The notes: generated by a model from the letters alone, not told the origin. 64,000 bases of DNA from Dryococelus australis (GCA_029891345.1 CM056997.1:221092172-221156171); one strand, 5' to 3'; positions 23,407-35,510 are shown, numbered from the stretch's first letter. A program made the numbers and translations.

Positions 23407-23765
23407 CCGCCTCATGCAAACTAAGCTGTAGAGTGTCTAGAAAATTACACCAAAAGAGCACCGCTCCGCACTCGAGTGCAATTTAGTTAGTATTATTTTA
23501 CAAAATAACTACTCTTTCTTGATTGGACGTTACCAGAACACTTATTTTCTCTTTATTTTTGTTAAGACGTAATACACACGTGGTATTGTAATCAATAAAT
23601 GAAACTTAAGTAAAAGATCAATTAACCAAAAACAATCTAGTGTTACATAAACAAAAGTGTGTATTGCTTGTGATACATGACATGTTCAGCAAACAAACAC
23701 ACACACATCATATGCATGGGGTACTTTCTGAAAGGTTTAATTGAAAAAGCAGAAACATAGCGGTC
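23401..23765 (-). mobile_element. Family B dispersed repeat, copy 3
   Basis: This directly continues from the 60-bp array. CCTCCGCCTCATGCAAAC is the same junction as in copy 1. Then come GAAAATTACACCAAAAGAGCACCG, AACCAAAAACAATC and a CTGAAAGGTTTAATTGAAAA end. The array therefore occupies this element's terminus. Confidence 0.75.
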
Positions 23766-23769
23766 ACCT

Positions 23770-24224
23770 GACTATCAGAATGTCATCGTTTCCGCCACGC
23801 ACGGCCAGCGATGCTCACGTCATGGAACTGACGATAAGGGGGGGGGGGGGGAATGAATGAGAATGAGGTGGTCCTAGGGTGGACGATGTCGTCGCACATC
23901 CGGCCGTCCTGGTGTCCAACTACGACGACGAAGGCCGCACGTTCTTGCGGGGTGACCTTCATGTGAGCCAGGGAAAATTCCCCCACAGATCGCGACCTTG
24001 TCCGTCACCTGCAATTAAACTATTATAGGATGTGGCGGCGTGAATGGCGGGTCGCGTCCTCGAGTGTGACGACAACCAGCCTCTACTGCCTTCATTGCCT
24101 TCCTTCTAAGTGACGAGCATTTTTCGCCAATAAACTTACCGTTTCCTACGATTAACAGTACTCTATACATATTCGACAGTTTTCTTTACGTCTCGTCCGT
24201 AATTCATGTGTTAAACTGCTATAA
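23770..24224. other. CpG-rich patch with a G14 run
   Basis: 23780-24110 is rich in CpG (CCGCCACGCACGG; GTCGTCGCACATCCGGCCG) and includes G14 at 23838-23851. A 67-codon minus frame (23783-23986) has no recognisable motif. It could be an unrecognised exon or promoter, but nothing decisive is seen. Confidence 0.4.
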
Positions 24225-24256
24225 CCTGTTCACGGTAAAGTGAGCACTTTTGAAAG
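24225..24256 (+). mobile_element. Family G TIR-element end, fragment
   Basis: CCTGTTCACGGTAAAGTGAG followed by CACTTTTGAAAGC is nearly identical to the left end at 46773. No right end was found nearby. Confidence 0.55.
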
Positions 24257-26388
24257 CACTTAGTAGTGGAGCCAGGGGGATCATCGGCCACTATCCTGCT
24301 GTCATAAAGAAATCAAGCAACGAGTTAATAGAAGTGTACCTACAACGAAGCCAAAATATATCATTTAAGACAGAATAAATTACATGAGTGGTACTAAACA
24401 CAAGAACTGCGCATTCTGAAGTAATTAACAAAAGCTAGTTATAAATTCAAAACACAACTGTTTATATTTACAATAGACACGCACCTTACAACGTATAGTT
24501 TATAATATAATACGGGGAACATGTCCGTTCACTTGGGAGTTTGGTGCAGGAGTGAGTTCAAAGTAGCACTTGCGGCGGCGAATTATAAGATGAGCGAGGT
24601 GTTGGCTGCAGCCAGAGCCGACGTCGGAGTGTCGACTAAGGATTTGATGGAGTATTTTATTTAAAATAACTAAACATTGCGTTGTATAGAACACATCACA
24701 AATAAATGTAATACCCCAATTACGACTCAAAAAAGATGTAAAATTTATTTCGCTATCAATCTAGTTTTAATGAGTTATTTAAAATACATTATTACTATCC
24801 ACGAACGATTTAATCACCTCTCCCTCAGGTCTACAACGTTAAATGTTTCAAATTAAATTTTAACCACGGACAATGATTTAACATGGAATAACGCAGAAAA
24901 AAATCTTACCCCATTTCCAAGCTTTAAAGTTTATTTTTAACATAACTTTCGTTGAAACCTAGCGAAGTTCACACCGCGTGGTGGATGAAAAACTGCAACT
25001 CTTTATCCAGACGTAGGGTATCTTAAAAATCGCATATGATTTTGTCACAAAATTAATAAATGTATGAATACTAACCGAACGACCTGAATTATACAGTCCA
25101 CGCAGTTCCTCGAAAAACTATAAAATTACTTTTTATCACTATTAAGTTACTTTTAAAAAAATAATAGATGTACGTACGTTACATGTCTTTAAGGAATCGC
25201 AACAAACACAATTTATCGATCCGAATGTTTCCCTATCGCGATAAAAGTATTTTAACACACCTTCCGTGAAAACCTACCAAGTCCCGCATCGCGTACGAAG
25301 AAACAGAACCAAACGCCTTATAAAATCATCAATGAAATTTCAGAAAAAAGGAATTTACTTTTCCCGATGTGAGTATTATTAACGCATTTAATGTTACAAA
25401 GGAAGGATAACCATGCAAAGAAGTTAGGAAAATATTTCGCAATGCATTTTACGAAGACTGGGGCGAGGTTGGATGATACTGCAAGACACTCCCTCCCTCT
25501 ACGCTTCCGCAAAGCGCATTTTTGTCCACCTCGGTCCTAGCCACCCTCCCTCTGGCCGCGAGCTTAAACGCTGCCGGGGTGAACTACCTCTAAGCCTTCG
25601 TGGCTTCCAGCGAATATAAATTTAACAAGCCCCAACTAAAAAAAAATTTAAAAATTATTTCCTCGTCATTAAAAATTAAGCCTGACATGACTTTAATTTG
25701 CAAACTCACAAGAAAAGTAATCTGAAAAATTACATCCCGTTTTCCACTAAAAATAATTTTAAAAACATGAAATCCCATAGAAATCTTTTTCTAGAAAATA
25801 ATTACAAAAAATGAATAATTTTGCACAAGACAAATACAAGATATATTTTCACTAAATCAATTTTACACGATTCAAAGACTTTTTATATAATTTCAGTTTT
25901 AAATATTCAAAGAACACCATTTTCAAACACATATCATTGGATTTAATAACATTTTATGTATTCACGGTACATAAGTCAAAGGTTTCAACAATCCACGACA
26001 TACACGAATACACGACACGTGCATACATATCCAAACTATTAAATATTTTGCATGTAGGTTTCTCTACGAGACGTTTTTTAAGTTTCATGCACGTGAAAAT
26101 AAAGTTTCTTGGGAGATTGTCGGTTACGCCATCTTATTTATCATGAAATGTGTATACTTGGACAAATATAAAACTGTTTTATTTTTTTAATTACTACATT
26201 TTCAAATAAAATTAATGAAATACCGCGTTTCGAGCCTAAAATGAGTTCTATCGGAGATATAATATGCCAAATTTTATGACATTTCAAACAAATTTCGAAG
26301 AGACCCTATTTTAAACAAAATTCAAGGAAAATGGCGGCAATTTTGGGTTCGATTACTATATAATAATGGAATAAAATTTTTTTTTCCC
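24257..26388. other. AT-rich sequence, possible old repeat
   Basis: Two diverged stretches about 310 bp apart look related (TTTCGTTGAAACCTAGCGAAG near 24946 and TTCCGTGAAAACCTACCAAG near 25260, each followed by a CGCG word). No coding sequence supported. Confidence 0.35.
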
Positions 26389-27015
26389 GTGTTAAGTCAA
26401 GAGTCGTCATAGTCACATTGTGTGCGTTCATTCCTGTGCATTGCAAATAGACGCCTACAATATCGCAAGTAATCCCAGGCATCCACAGCATCGAGAATGA
26501 CGCCAGGCATCTACATCAACATCATGAGCTGCGCCAGGCGCGCACACCGAGAGCTATGACATACGTACATAGTTCATTGCAAGAGAAACGTCATCCATAG
26601 CGCTCAAGATTTCAGTTTATAAGAACATTGTTTCCAAATATCTTTATAAGAATAGTGTTAAGTCAAGAGTCGTCATAGTCACATTGTGTGCGTGCATTCC
26701 TGTGCATTGCAAATAGACGCCTACAATATCGCAAGTAATCCCAGGCATCCACAGCATCGAGAATGACGCCAGGCATCTACATCAACATCATGAGCTGCGC
26801 CAGGCGCCCACACCGAGAGCTATGACATACGTACATAGTTCATTGCAAGAGAAACGTCATCCATAGCGCTCAAGATTTCAGTTTATAAGAACATTGTTTC
26901 CAAATATCTTTATAAAAATAGTGTTGTCAAGAGTCGTCATAGTCACATTGTCCATAGCGCTCAAGATTTCAGTTTATAAGAATATTGTTTCCAAATATCT
27001 TTATAAGAATAATGT
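26389..27015. repeat. 266-bp tandem repeat, two full copies and one deleted copy
   Basis: Units begin GTGTTAAGTCAAGAGTCG at 26389 and 26655 (266-bp period) and are nearly identical. A third begins at 26921. In the third unit the sequence jumps from CACATTGT straight to CCATAGCGCTC, deleting about 170 bp of the unit. The high identity of the first two copies suggests a recent duplication. Confidence 0.95.
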
Positions 27016-28239
27016 TTTTGTTGTTCATATGTTTTGGTACAATATTAAATTGTTTTAATTATGTGTACAGATATGCATGTGTGAATGTTTGTTTGTGTAT
27101 ATATTTATAAGTACTTTTTTAAATAATTTTAAGATGTGCAAAAGGTTTTTTCTAATATAATTTTTGAAGTGTTGTACAATAAAGTTATAAGAATTTGATG
27201 TAAACTTTGGAAAACTTTGTATGATTCGTTCAAATGTTTTTGTAACGTTATAAACTTTTTAAGAATCTTTGTAAAGGTTTGTAAAAATTTTTAAAATGTT
27301 GTAAAGGTTTGCATGATTTGTTTAAATTGTTGTAAACTTGTAAAACTTTGTATGAAACTTGTAAATATAGTCTTGCGGATGTTTTTGAAAAAAAAAACAC
27401 TTAAATAAAGATATTTCTATGTTAAAAGGAATAATGTGTCTTGTTATTTAATAGTTTTAATTCCTCATGTCGCAGTTAAATATTTCGTGGACGAATGGAG
27501 ATTGAGAACATCTGAAGGTTAAGTAATTGTGGATGAACGGAGAGATCATTTGTGATATAGTATTTGAATATTTGATTATTTATTTTTTACACGCCCCTAA
27601 CATTATTTAAATTACTTGAGAAACCATCGAAAATGTAATAAGAGTTTTGAAGGACTGGAGAAAAAGAAGTTCCCGAGACAAAAGTTTTAATGAATATTCT
27701 AATGAAAGGGCAGTATTAGGGGCAGAGGAACCACAGGCCTCTTTTGATTAATCGGATTATCAATTTGATATAAAATTGATTGGATTAATCCTTAATCCGA
27801 TCTTAATCCCATCGAAAAAATTTATCAACAAATAGATAATTCAATAGATTTTAATTATTTCAATTAAATTAAATAGAGAAGTCAATCAAATTTTATCAGA
27901 TTATCAATTTGATTGATTGATCCAATTAATTTTATTTAATTAATCAATCCATTTTTTTTAAATTTCTGAATTTTGTGTGAAATGATAGGTTTGGTGCAAG
28001 AGTGTGCTTAGTGACTTTCTTAATTTGGGCCTGTCATAACTTCATCCACGCAGACAACGCTCATATAAGCCGAGAGTCAGTGGACGACCAGGGCCGTGCT
28101 TACTGCACATGGTGTTCAAGTGTGTGATATAAGCTGCTTTCTGTTTCTGGAGTACTTTATGGCTTCCGGTGGTTAATTGTTTCTGCTCTGTTCAGCACAA
28201 ACAGTGCACAGTGTTGAACAAACAATTTATCTTTCACAA
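27016..28239. other. AT-rich low-complexity sequence
   Basis: 27160-27370 is built from loose TTGTAAA/ACTTTGTA words. It ends in an A9 run followed by AATAAAGATA. 27740-27960 has repeated ATTAATC/GATTAAT and AATTTGATTG words on both strands, which could fold back. No gene. Confidence 0.5.
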
Positions 28240-28600
28240 CCCCACGTCGGGACGCATGTGCTAACTGGGAATGCGGTATGCTTACGCGATCTGCGAATGT
28301 GAGACGCGCAGCATCGCGTCGCGTCGCGGCGCGGGATGTGAGTTTGCCGGCCTGGCGAGTTGGTGTTCTGTCGGCCTAACAAGAGACAAGTCAGCTTGGC
28401 AGGAGGCGATGGATGCGAGGTAAGATGGCCGCCGGCCTGTGACTAAGTGTTTTCCTCGTCGCCGCGGGATACCTCGCGGGGCCGGCATAGGCTTCGCTGC
28501 TGCTCCCCCCCCCCCTAACACTAGTCAATACTCTGTCATAGACCTTCCTCGCACCCCCCCTTCCAAAACGCCCCTCGAGAGCCGTGCAACAGTTGCCTAA
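28240..28600. promoter_or_regulatory. CpG-rich patch, possible promoter or first exon
   Basis: This is strongly CpG-rich (GCATCGCGTCGCGTCGCGGC). ATGGATGCGAG at 28409-28419 has G at -3 and +4 and is followed at once by GTAAGA, a good splice donor. A tiny first coding exon is therefore possible but wholly unconfirmed. The minus frames here (28282-28621) have no recognisable domain. Confidence 0.2.
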
Positions 28601-28800
28601 CACGCATCGTGTCCTTTCCATTCATTACAGTCTATTTCTCTTATTTCATGCATATTTTGCAAGAGTTGAGACGAAGGGGAATCGCTGGAGAATTATTGAC
28701 TGTTTCCTAGGGTTTAACCACTGTGCACAAGTCCAACAGTTCTCTCTCTATACTCGTGTCAGGCTACTGCCCCTTTTCGTTGGGCCAATGAGTGGACATT

Positions 28801-28936
28801 GGAGGTCTTGAGAGCCGATGAGGTTGAAATAGGGTGAGTATGGAGCAGCACCGGAATGAAAGGGAGGGGAAAACGGAAGATCCCGAGAAAACCCGCCTAT
28901 AAGCGGCATCGTCCGGCACGATTCCCACATGCGAAG
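28801..28936 (-). mobile_element. tRNA-derived SINE, head missing
   Basis: The reverse tail and body are present (GGTCTTGAGAGCCGATGAGG; GGAGCAGCACCGGAATGAAA; CGGCATCGTCCGGCACGATT). The tRNA-like head is absent, so the copy is 5' truncated, as is usual for SINEs. Confidence 0.85.
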
Positions 28937-29031
28937 ACAATGAAGATCTTTACACTTTATAGCAGGAAGTTTGTGATTATTTTGCAAAGAACTTAGCTAA
29001 CTCAAAACTTGATCAATGATAATTCAATCAT

Positions 29032-29316
29032 GGGGGCCACTTGTTTTTCGCGAAAAGATTCAAGCGGACTCTAGACTTCAATATCCTATGTGCACACTTG
29101 CAGCCTTCCTTTGCCTATTGGTCGCTTGTCTTTGCGTAAAGAGCGTCTGATACATGAGTGAGCCAAACAGAATAATTTGTCTCCGATAGTGACCGTCCGT
29201 GATTCGCGGAGAAGACGCGTGACAATTCAAATAATCCAACCACGAAAGTATTTCTGAACTAAAGTGTTTTGGATTACAACTTATCCTGAAAACTTTTCGC
29301 GAAAAACAGATGCCCC
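29032..29316 (+). mobile_element. Family A TIR element, copy 2 (best ends)
   Basis: The terminal arms are inverted copies. TGTTTTTCGCGAAAAG at 29042-29057 is matched exactly by its reverse complement at 29293-29308. Similarity extends further out towards GGGGCC and GCCCCT ends. It is about 285 bp with no ORF, so a non-autonomous miniature inverted-repeat element is the simplest reading. The target-site duplication is not clear. Confidence 0.8.
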
Positions 29317-29592
29317 TAAGAGTTGTACAAGGATAAGCTAGCTAAAGTATTATCGAAATTATGTGGCGCCAAAAAATTTCGTCATTTCTAGTTATTGGCT
29401 AGGTAGTATATGTGTTTTCTTTGCGATAGAAGACAACTAAAATCTTAACTTAAGTTCTTATATTGGTGGTATGTCATTCTAGTAATAAATGTGTTTCCTG
29501 CGTACGCCACAGATAAAAACAATGAAATAACTACACGCTTACCCTGGAAAATACCGCAATGAAGTAATGATTTAAGTCATTCACAGGTCAGA

Positions 29593-29613
29593 ATATATAT
29601 ATATATATATATA
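29593..29613. repeat. (AT)n microsatellite
   Basis: About ten AT units. Confidence 0.9.
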
Positions 29614-29739
29614 ATTTGCGAGACAGCAGGTCTTGAAGATCTAAAATATAATTTGAAGCAATGTTTTTGGTCATTCTTACAGCTTCAGTGCGAATGCTTA
29701 CGTTACTGAACTTAGCCATTTCATGGCCAATTTAGAGGC

Positions 29740-29880
29740 TTGCCTAAGGTTTCTAAATGATTCGCAAAACATTCTATTTGGGCTACGATATGGCTGGTTT
29801 ATATCACTGATCACCCAACAAAAATCCTTCAGCCTATTGGTTGTAATGACGAAACAAGTTACTCGTCGTCTTAAGGACAG
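29740..29880 (+). mobile_element. Family F dispersed repeat, copy 1
   Basis: CTGGTTTATATCACTG, CCTTCAGCCTATTGG and GACGAAACAAGT match 34930-34990. Ends are undefined. Confidence 0.4.
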
Positions 29881-30585
29881 TATACACAATATTTATTTAC
29901 TTGTAACAGTTGAAGCAGTAAATTAACGTGGGAATGGAACAGAAAACAATTTTGAGTTCATTACCTGTGTGTCGTAGGGATAAAAAAATATATAATGAAC
30001 AAAACGTCGAAAATGAGTTTCTAGTTGTTGATTCGCTACGTATTTTCGCTAAGCAAAGCGATCGCTGCAGTTTCAGAGACTGGCCATCAAGCAGCGGCAC
30101 AGAGAGAGAGAGAGAGAGAGATGACACCGTCCCGGGACTACGCCCCTCAGCTGACACCGCCGCGCATTACACTATGCCGTCATGGGTCCGCGGGCGGCAC
30201 TTGGGCCCTTGTCGTCCGCGCCTCGCGCCTGCCCTATCATGTCAATAGGCATCACATTTTGAACCAATTTCGACCCTGAAGCTGGGAAGATAATCACTCC
30301 ATTTTATCGCGTCTGTTCCCCAGTTAGCGCTCCCCCTCGCTCCGCGGGACACTGCTCCCTTTCACCGGCGGGGGAATAGAGAGGGTGCCAGGCTACCTGG
30401 GGCACACTGCAGCGCGCCGACATAATAAGACACACACGCACCACCACCACTCTTTTGTGGTAAGCTTCCTCCAATGTAATGCCATTTCCTAACCTATACA
30501 AATAATGCCACATGCCAGACTGCAGATATAGGGTTGGCTGACGTCGCTACTGGCATAGTTGGGAACTTACCACCGCAACTGAGAG
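29881..30585. other. Unassigned; (GA)n and CpG-rich patch
   Basis: It includes (AG)n at 30100-30121 and a CpG-rich stretch at 30130-30400. Several short overlapping frames are compositional. No gene supported. Confidence 0.45.
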
Positions 30586-30835
30586 ACCGCGGCGGAGTTG
30601 TCGTTAGACTACTCGCCTCCCACCTAGGCGAACCGGGTTCGATTCCTGGCGACATCGTACCCGGATTTTCGCGTGTGGGAATAATGCCGGAAGATGTAAC
30701 AGGTCGGTTTGTGTTTTCGGGGATTTTCCGTTGACCCCGCCATGCATTCCGGCGCTGCTGTATACTCACCTCACTTCATCCTCGTCGCTATGAAGACCTC
30801 GATGTTAAGAGCCGCCCAAATCTCTTCACTCACAA
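30586..30835 (+). mobile_element. tRNA-derived SINE, full length
   Basis: The head has TTAGACTACTCGCCTCCCAC, and the B box GGGTTCGATTCC (about 30637) is a perfect consensus. The body matches the 22257 copy, with one small deletion in the GGGAAT(CGT) region. The tail is CGATGTTAAGAGCCGCCCAA with a final CTCTTCACTC. Confidence 0.9.
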
Positions 30836-31164
30836 ACTGAGAAAATTTAGGTACGCTACTGTGCATGAACGGGAGACAATTTTTATCATCACTTGCTCTT
30901 TCTTATTTTAAGTAAACAGTGGAGAAGAAAATCTGGCATTAATTTAATAAAATTGTGTGAAACAGCAATTAATTACAATTCAAATGAACAAAAATTTCCC
31001 TAATCGAATTCTCGAAAACCTACTGTCTTCTTCACTGACTTGAATGCACTGACATATTCTATTTTTTTCTAGTTATTTCAAAATAATGGCACTTAAAGAC
31101 ACGAAAAAAATCGTAACAATTTTTGAGCGAACATTTTTTCGATTACACACTATCTGTGATAGAA
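30836..31164. other. AT-rich spacer
   Basis: Nothing recognised. Confidence 0.5.
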
Positions 31165-31350
31165 TGTTCAAGTTTATATATACTGTAACTTGTTTAAGTC
31201 GTTTGCAAAACTATTGCAAACATTCCGCTTTAGCGATACGCATGAGAACCAATACAGAAGCAAAAGAGTCGAATATGTAAACAGTACATTGAATCCTTGA
31301 TAACAATCAATTTACCCCGCGATAAATACAAACCCTGCTATTACCGAATT
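31165..31350 (+). mobile_element. Family E dispersed repeat, copy 2
   Basis: This aligns with 20640-20880 and abuts the first 158-bp array. Confidence 0.45.
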
Positions 31351-31362
31351 ATTAAACTTTGA

Positions 31363-34305
31363 TAAGCTAAACTCCGCAGTCCTCTACACGCTACATCAAC
31401 CTTTCACTTCATCATCGGCTGCCGTCTCAGACAGAACTCACTCTCCTGTTAAACCGGTCCACACGGAGTGTACTGTAGTTACTAGAGTGCCGAGTGTTTA
31501 CTATTGATTCTACAGAGCGTCAAGCTAGACTCCGCAGTCCTCTAACCACTGCAGCAGCCTGTCACTTGCTCATTGGCTGCCGTCTCAGACAGAACTCACT
31601 CTCCTGTTAAACCGGTCCACACGGAGTGTACTGTAGTTACTAGAGTGCCGAGTGTTTACTATTGCTTCTACAGAGCGCCAAGCTAGACTCCGCAGTCCTC
31701 TAACCACTGCAGCAGCCTGTCACTTGCTCATTGGCTGCCGTCTCAGACAGAACTCATTCTCCTGTTACACCGGTCCACACGGAGTGTACTGTAGTTACTA
31801 GAGTGCCGAGTGTTTACTATTGCTTCTACAGTGCGCCAAGCTAGACTCCGCAGACCTCTAACCACTGCAGCAGCAATGTCACTTGCTCATTGGCTGCCGT
31901 CTCAGACAGAACTCACTCTCCTGTTACACTGGCCTACACGGAGTGTACTGTAGCTACCAGAGTGCCGAGTGTTTACTATTGCTTCTACAGATCGTCAAGC
32001 TAAACTCCGCAGTCCCTCTAAAGACCGCAGCAGCCTGTCACTTGCTCATTGGCTGCCGTCTCAGCCAGAACTCACTCTCCTGTTACACCGGTCCACACGG
32101 AGTGTACTGTAGTTACAGAGTGCCGAGTGTTTACTATTGCTTCTACAGATCGTCAAGCTAAACTCCGCAGACCTCTAACCACTACAGCAGCCTGTCACTT
32201 GCTCATTGGCTGCCGTCTCAGCCAGAACTCACTCTCCTGTTACACTGGGTACACGAAGTGTACTGTTGCTACCGAGTGCCGAGTGTTTACTATTGCTTCT
32301 ACAGAGCGTCAAGATAGACTCCGCAGTCCTCTAACCACTACAGCAGCCTGTCACTTGCTCATTGGCTGCCGTCTCAGACAGAACTCACTCTCCTGTTACA
32401 CCGGGTCACACGAGTGTACTGTAGCTTCCAGAGTGCCGAGTGTTTACTATTGCTTCTACAGAGCGTCAATTTAGACTCCGCAGACCTCTAACCACTACAG
32501 CAGCCTGTCACTTGCTCATTGGCTGCCGTCTCAGACAGAACTCACTCTCCTGTTACACCGGGCCACACGGAGTGTACTGTAGCTTCCAGAGTGCCGATTG
32601 TTTAATATTGATTCTACAGAGCGTCAAGCTAGACTCCACAGTCCTCTAACCACTACAGCGGCCGGTCACTTGTTCATTGGCTGCCATCTGACGTCTCAGA
32701 CAGAACTCACTCTCCTGTTACACCGGGCCACACGGAGTGTACTGTAGCTACCAGAGTGCCGAGTGTTTACTATTGATTCTACAGAGCGTCAAGCTAGACT
32801 CCGCAGTCCTCTAACCACTACAGCAGCCGGTCACTTGTTCATTGGCTGCCATCTGACGTCTCAGACAGAACTCACTCTCCTGTTTTACCGGGTCACACGG
32901 AGTGTACTGTAGCTACCAGAGTGCCGAGTGTGTACTATTGATTCTACAGAGCGTCAAGCTAACTCCGCAGTCCTCTAACCATTACAGCAGCCTGCACTTG
33001 CTCATTGGCTGCCGTCTCAGACAGAACTCACTCTCCTGTTATACCGGGCCACACGGAGTGTACTGTAGCTACCAGAGTGCCGAGTGTTTACTATTGATTC
33101 TACAGAGCGCCAAGCTGAGACTCCCGCACAGCACCTAACACTACAGCAGCCTAGTCACTATCTCATTGGCTGCCGATCTCAGACAGAACTCACTCTCCTA
33201 CATTACAGACACACCGGACCGCCACACGGAGTGTAGTGTAGTTACCATAGTGCCGAGTGTTTACTATTGCTTCTACAGAGCGCCAAGCTAGACTCCGCAG
33301 TCCTCTAACCACTACAGCAGCCTGTCACTTGCTCATTGGCTGCCGTCTCAGCCAGAACTCACTCTCCTGTTACACTGGGGTACACGAAGTGTACTGTTGC
33401 TACCAGAGTGCCGAGTGTTTACTATTGCTTCTACAGAGCGTCAAGATAGACTCCGCAGTCCTCTAACCACTACAGCAGCCTGTCACTTGCTCATTGGCTG
33501 CCGTCTCAGACAGAACTCACTCTCCTGTTACACCGGGTCACACCGAGTGTACTGTAGCTACCAGAGTGCCGAGTGTTTACTATTGATTCTACAGAGCGCC
33601 AAGCTAGACTCCGCAGACCCCTAACCACTACAGCAGCCTGTCATTTGCTCATTGGCTGCCGTCTCAGAGAGAACTCATTCTCCTGTTACACCGGGCCACA
33701 CGGAGTGTACTGTAGCTACCAGAGTGTCGAGTGTTTATTATTGCTTCTACAGAGCGTAAAACTAGACTCCGCAGTCCTCTAACCACTACAGCAGCCTGTC
33801 ACTTGCTCATTGGCTGCCGTCTCAGACAGAACTCACTCTCCTGTTACACCGGGCCACACGGAGTGGACTGTAGTTACCAGAGTGCCGAGTGTTTACTATT
33901 GATTCTACAGAGCGTCAAGCTAGACTCCGCAGTCCTCTAACCACTACAGCAGCCTGTCACTTGCTCATTGGCTGCCGTCTCAGACAGAACTCACTCTCCT
34001 GTTACACCGGGTCACACCGAGTGTACTGTAGCTACCAGAGTGCCGAGTGTTTACTATTGATTCTACAGAGCGCCAAACTAGACTCCGCAGTCCTCTAACC
34101 ACTACAGCAGCCTGTCACTTGCTCATTGGCTGCTGTCTCAGGCAGAACTCACTCTCCTGTTACACCGGGCCACACGGAGTGTACTGTAGCTACCAGAGTG
34201 CCGAGTGTTTACTATTGATTCTACAAAGCGTCAAGCTAAACTCCGCAGTCCTCTAACCACTACAGCAGCCTGTCACTTGCTCATTGGCTGCTTACTATTG
34301 CTTCT
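31363..34305 (+). repeat. 158-bp satellite array 1, about 18.6 copies
   Basis: The monomer runs from CAGAGCGTCAAGCTAGACTC through GCTCATTGGCTGCCGTCTC to TTTACTATTGCTTCTA, 158 bp. Most steps are exactly 158 (for example the homologous frames at 33573, 33731, 33889 and 34047). The last monomer has an internal deletion and the array stops after TTGCTTCTA. The monomer at about 33113-33230 carries many tiny insertions. Repeated 69-codon frames are not genes. Confidence 0.98.
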
Positions 34306-34372
34306 ATTTCTTGCGGGGCGTGTGTGATGAGTGGAGGTCCAGTGAGCAGTGCAACAGTGAAACTACCTTCTA
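34297..34372 (+). mobile_element. Module flanking 158-bp array 1
   Basis: TTTCTTGCGGGGCGTGTGTG, GATGAGTGGAGGTC and a CAACAGTGAAACTACC end align with the reverse complement of about 37600-37669, which flanks array 2 at the same monomer position. The arrays thus sit in the same host repeat. Confidence 0.6.
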
Positions 34373-34904
34373 TACCGTCTACTTTTGTACCTAATTATAA
34401 CGCAATTTTGTAGTGTCTCTAGCGATAAACCATCGTCTCCAGTTCGACGCACTGTCTGAACTGTCGGAGAATATAATTTCACTGGACTTAGATTATCTTG
34501 TTTTCTGCTTATCACTTCGTTACGTGGTACGTATTAACTTACACAAAGTGTCCTAATCTAGTCTTGACCTATGTCAGCAATTCACCTGATCAATGGTAAC
34601 TTTTCCTTTATACTACCAGAGCTAAATAAAGGGCGTGGTCAATGACTTCTTGAGACCAGAACCACGGGCTGTGTTCCACGGCGGCCAAGACAGGCATCTC
34701 TACTCTACCCGTAGCGCCGAAGTGTCCGCCCCCATAAAGTCGAGAGCACAAGTTTACCGACCCAGCCGCTGGTCCCAACAACTCCCGCCGCCAAGTGGAG
34801 ACAGCACTGTCTCATTACGCAAGTATAGGAAATTTTGGTCTTACTGCACACTGCGAATTCAGTGACCAATGATCTTACCTGTGGGTAATTGTTTCGCACA
34901 CAAA
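34373..34904. other. Unassigned sequence
   Basis: The 76-codon frame at 34635-34865 shows no recognised motif. Nothing else supported. Confidence 0.45.
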
Positions 34905-34924
34905 CAGTCTTACTAATCTAAGTG

Positions 34925-35000
34925 ATAACTGGTTGATATTACTGTAGCAGAACTTTCAGCCCCATTGGCTGTGACAACGTAACAAGTGTTGTATCAACCA
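34925..35000 (+). mobile_element. Family F dispersed repeat, copy 2
   Basis: CTGGTTGATATTACTG, CTTTCAGCCCCATTGG and GACAACGTAACAAGT match 29800-29860. Confidence 0.4.
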
Positions 35001-35084
35001 AAGTACAGTACGCATCATAAGTTTTTTGTTTGCAGCACCTGAAAGAGTCAATCAAAGTTGGTCTGAAAGAGTTAAGCACATATA

Positions 35085-35240
35085 CACGTAGTCATGATGG
35101 AACGGTTCCTTCAATGTGGGTGCACGTATTCTTTGATTGGGTGTGCTTGGCTACGGGAAAGGACCTTGTGTCTGATTGGCCCTTGCGAACTCCGTATCTG
35201 CCGGCTGGTGACGCCATTTTGCTGAAGCGTGCAGCTGCAG
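35085..35240 (-). mobile_element. Family C repeat, copy 6 (diverged)
   Basis: The reverse complement shows AAAATGGCGTCACCAGCCGG, GGGCCAATCAGA, CACCCAATCAAAG and TTGAAGGAACCGTTCC, in the same order as copies 1 and 4. CCAAT cores are kept. Confidence 0.45.
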
Positions 35241-35274
35241 TTTGCAATACGCGCAACTGATTTACCTCTGCGCT

Positions 35275-35510
35275 CTTAACTACTCATCCCGCCAAAGCGA
35301 ACCGGGTTCACTCCCCGACCGGGTCACTCACGGATGCTCGTAAGTGGGAATCGTGTCGCACGATGCCGCTAGTCAGAGCGGGTTTTCTCGGGGATATCCC
35401 GTTTCCCCGCCCTTTCATTCCGACGCTACTCCATTCTCATCTCGTTTCACCCTCATCGGCTCACAAGACCTCTTTCTTAAGAGCCATCCAAATCTCTCCA
35501 ATTAACTCAA
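35275..35510 (+). mobile_element. tRNA-derived SINE, nearly full length
   Basis: The degenerate head has the B box GGGTTCACTCCC (about 35306). The body is GGGAATCGTGTCGCACGATG and GGTTTTCTCGGGGATATCCC. The tail is CCCTCATCGGCTCACAAGAC and CCAAATCTCTCCA. Confidence 0.88.

Noticed and set aside
22960-23424. 154-codon repeat protein
   Set aside because: The frame is explained by a 60-bp unit without stops, and the unit is a piece of a dispersed non-coding element.
32049-34256. Series of 69-141-codon Cys/Leu-rich ORFs
   Set aside because: They repeat every 158 bp and are readings of satellite DNA. 158 is not a multiple of three.
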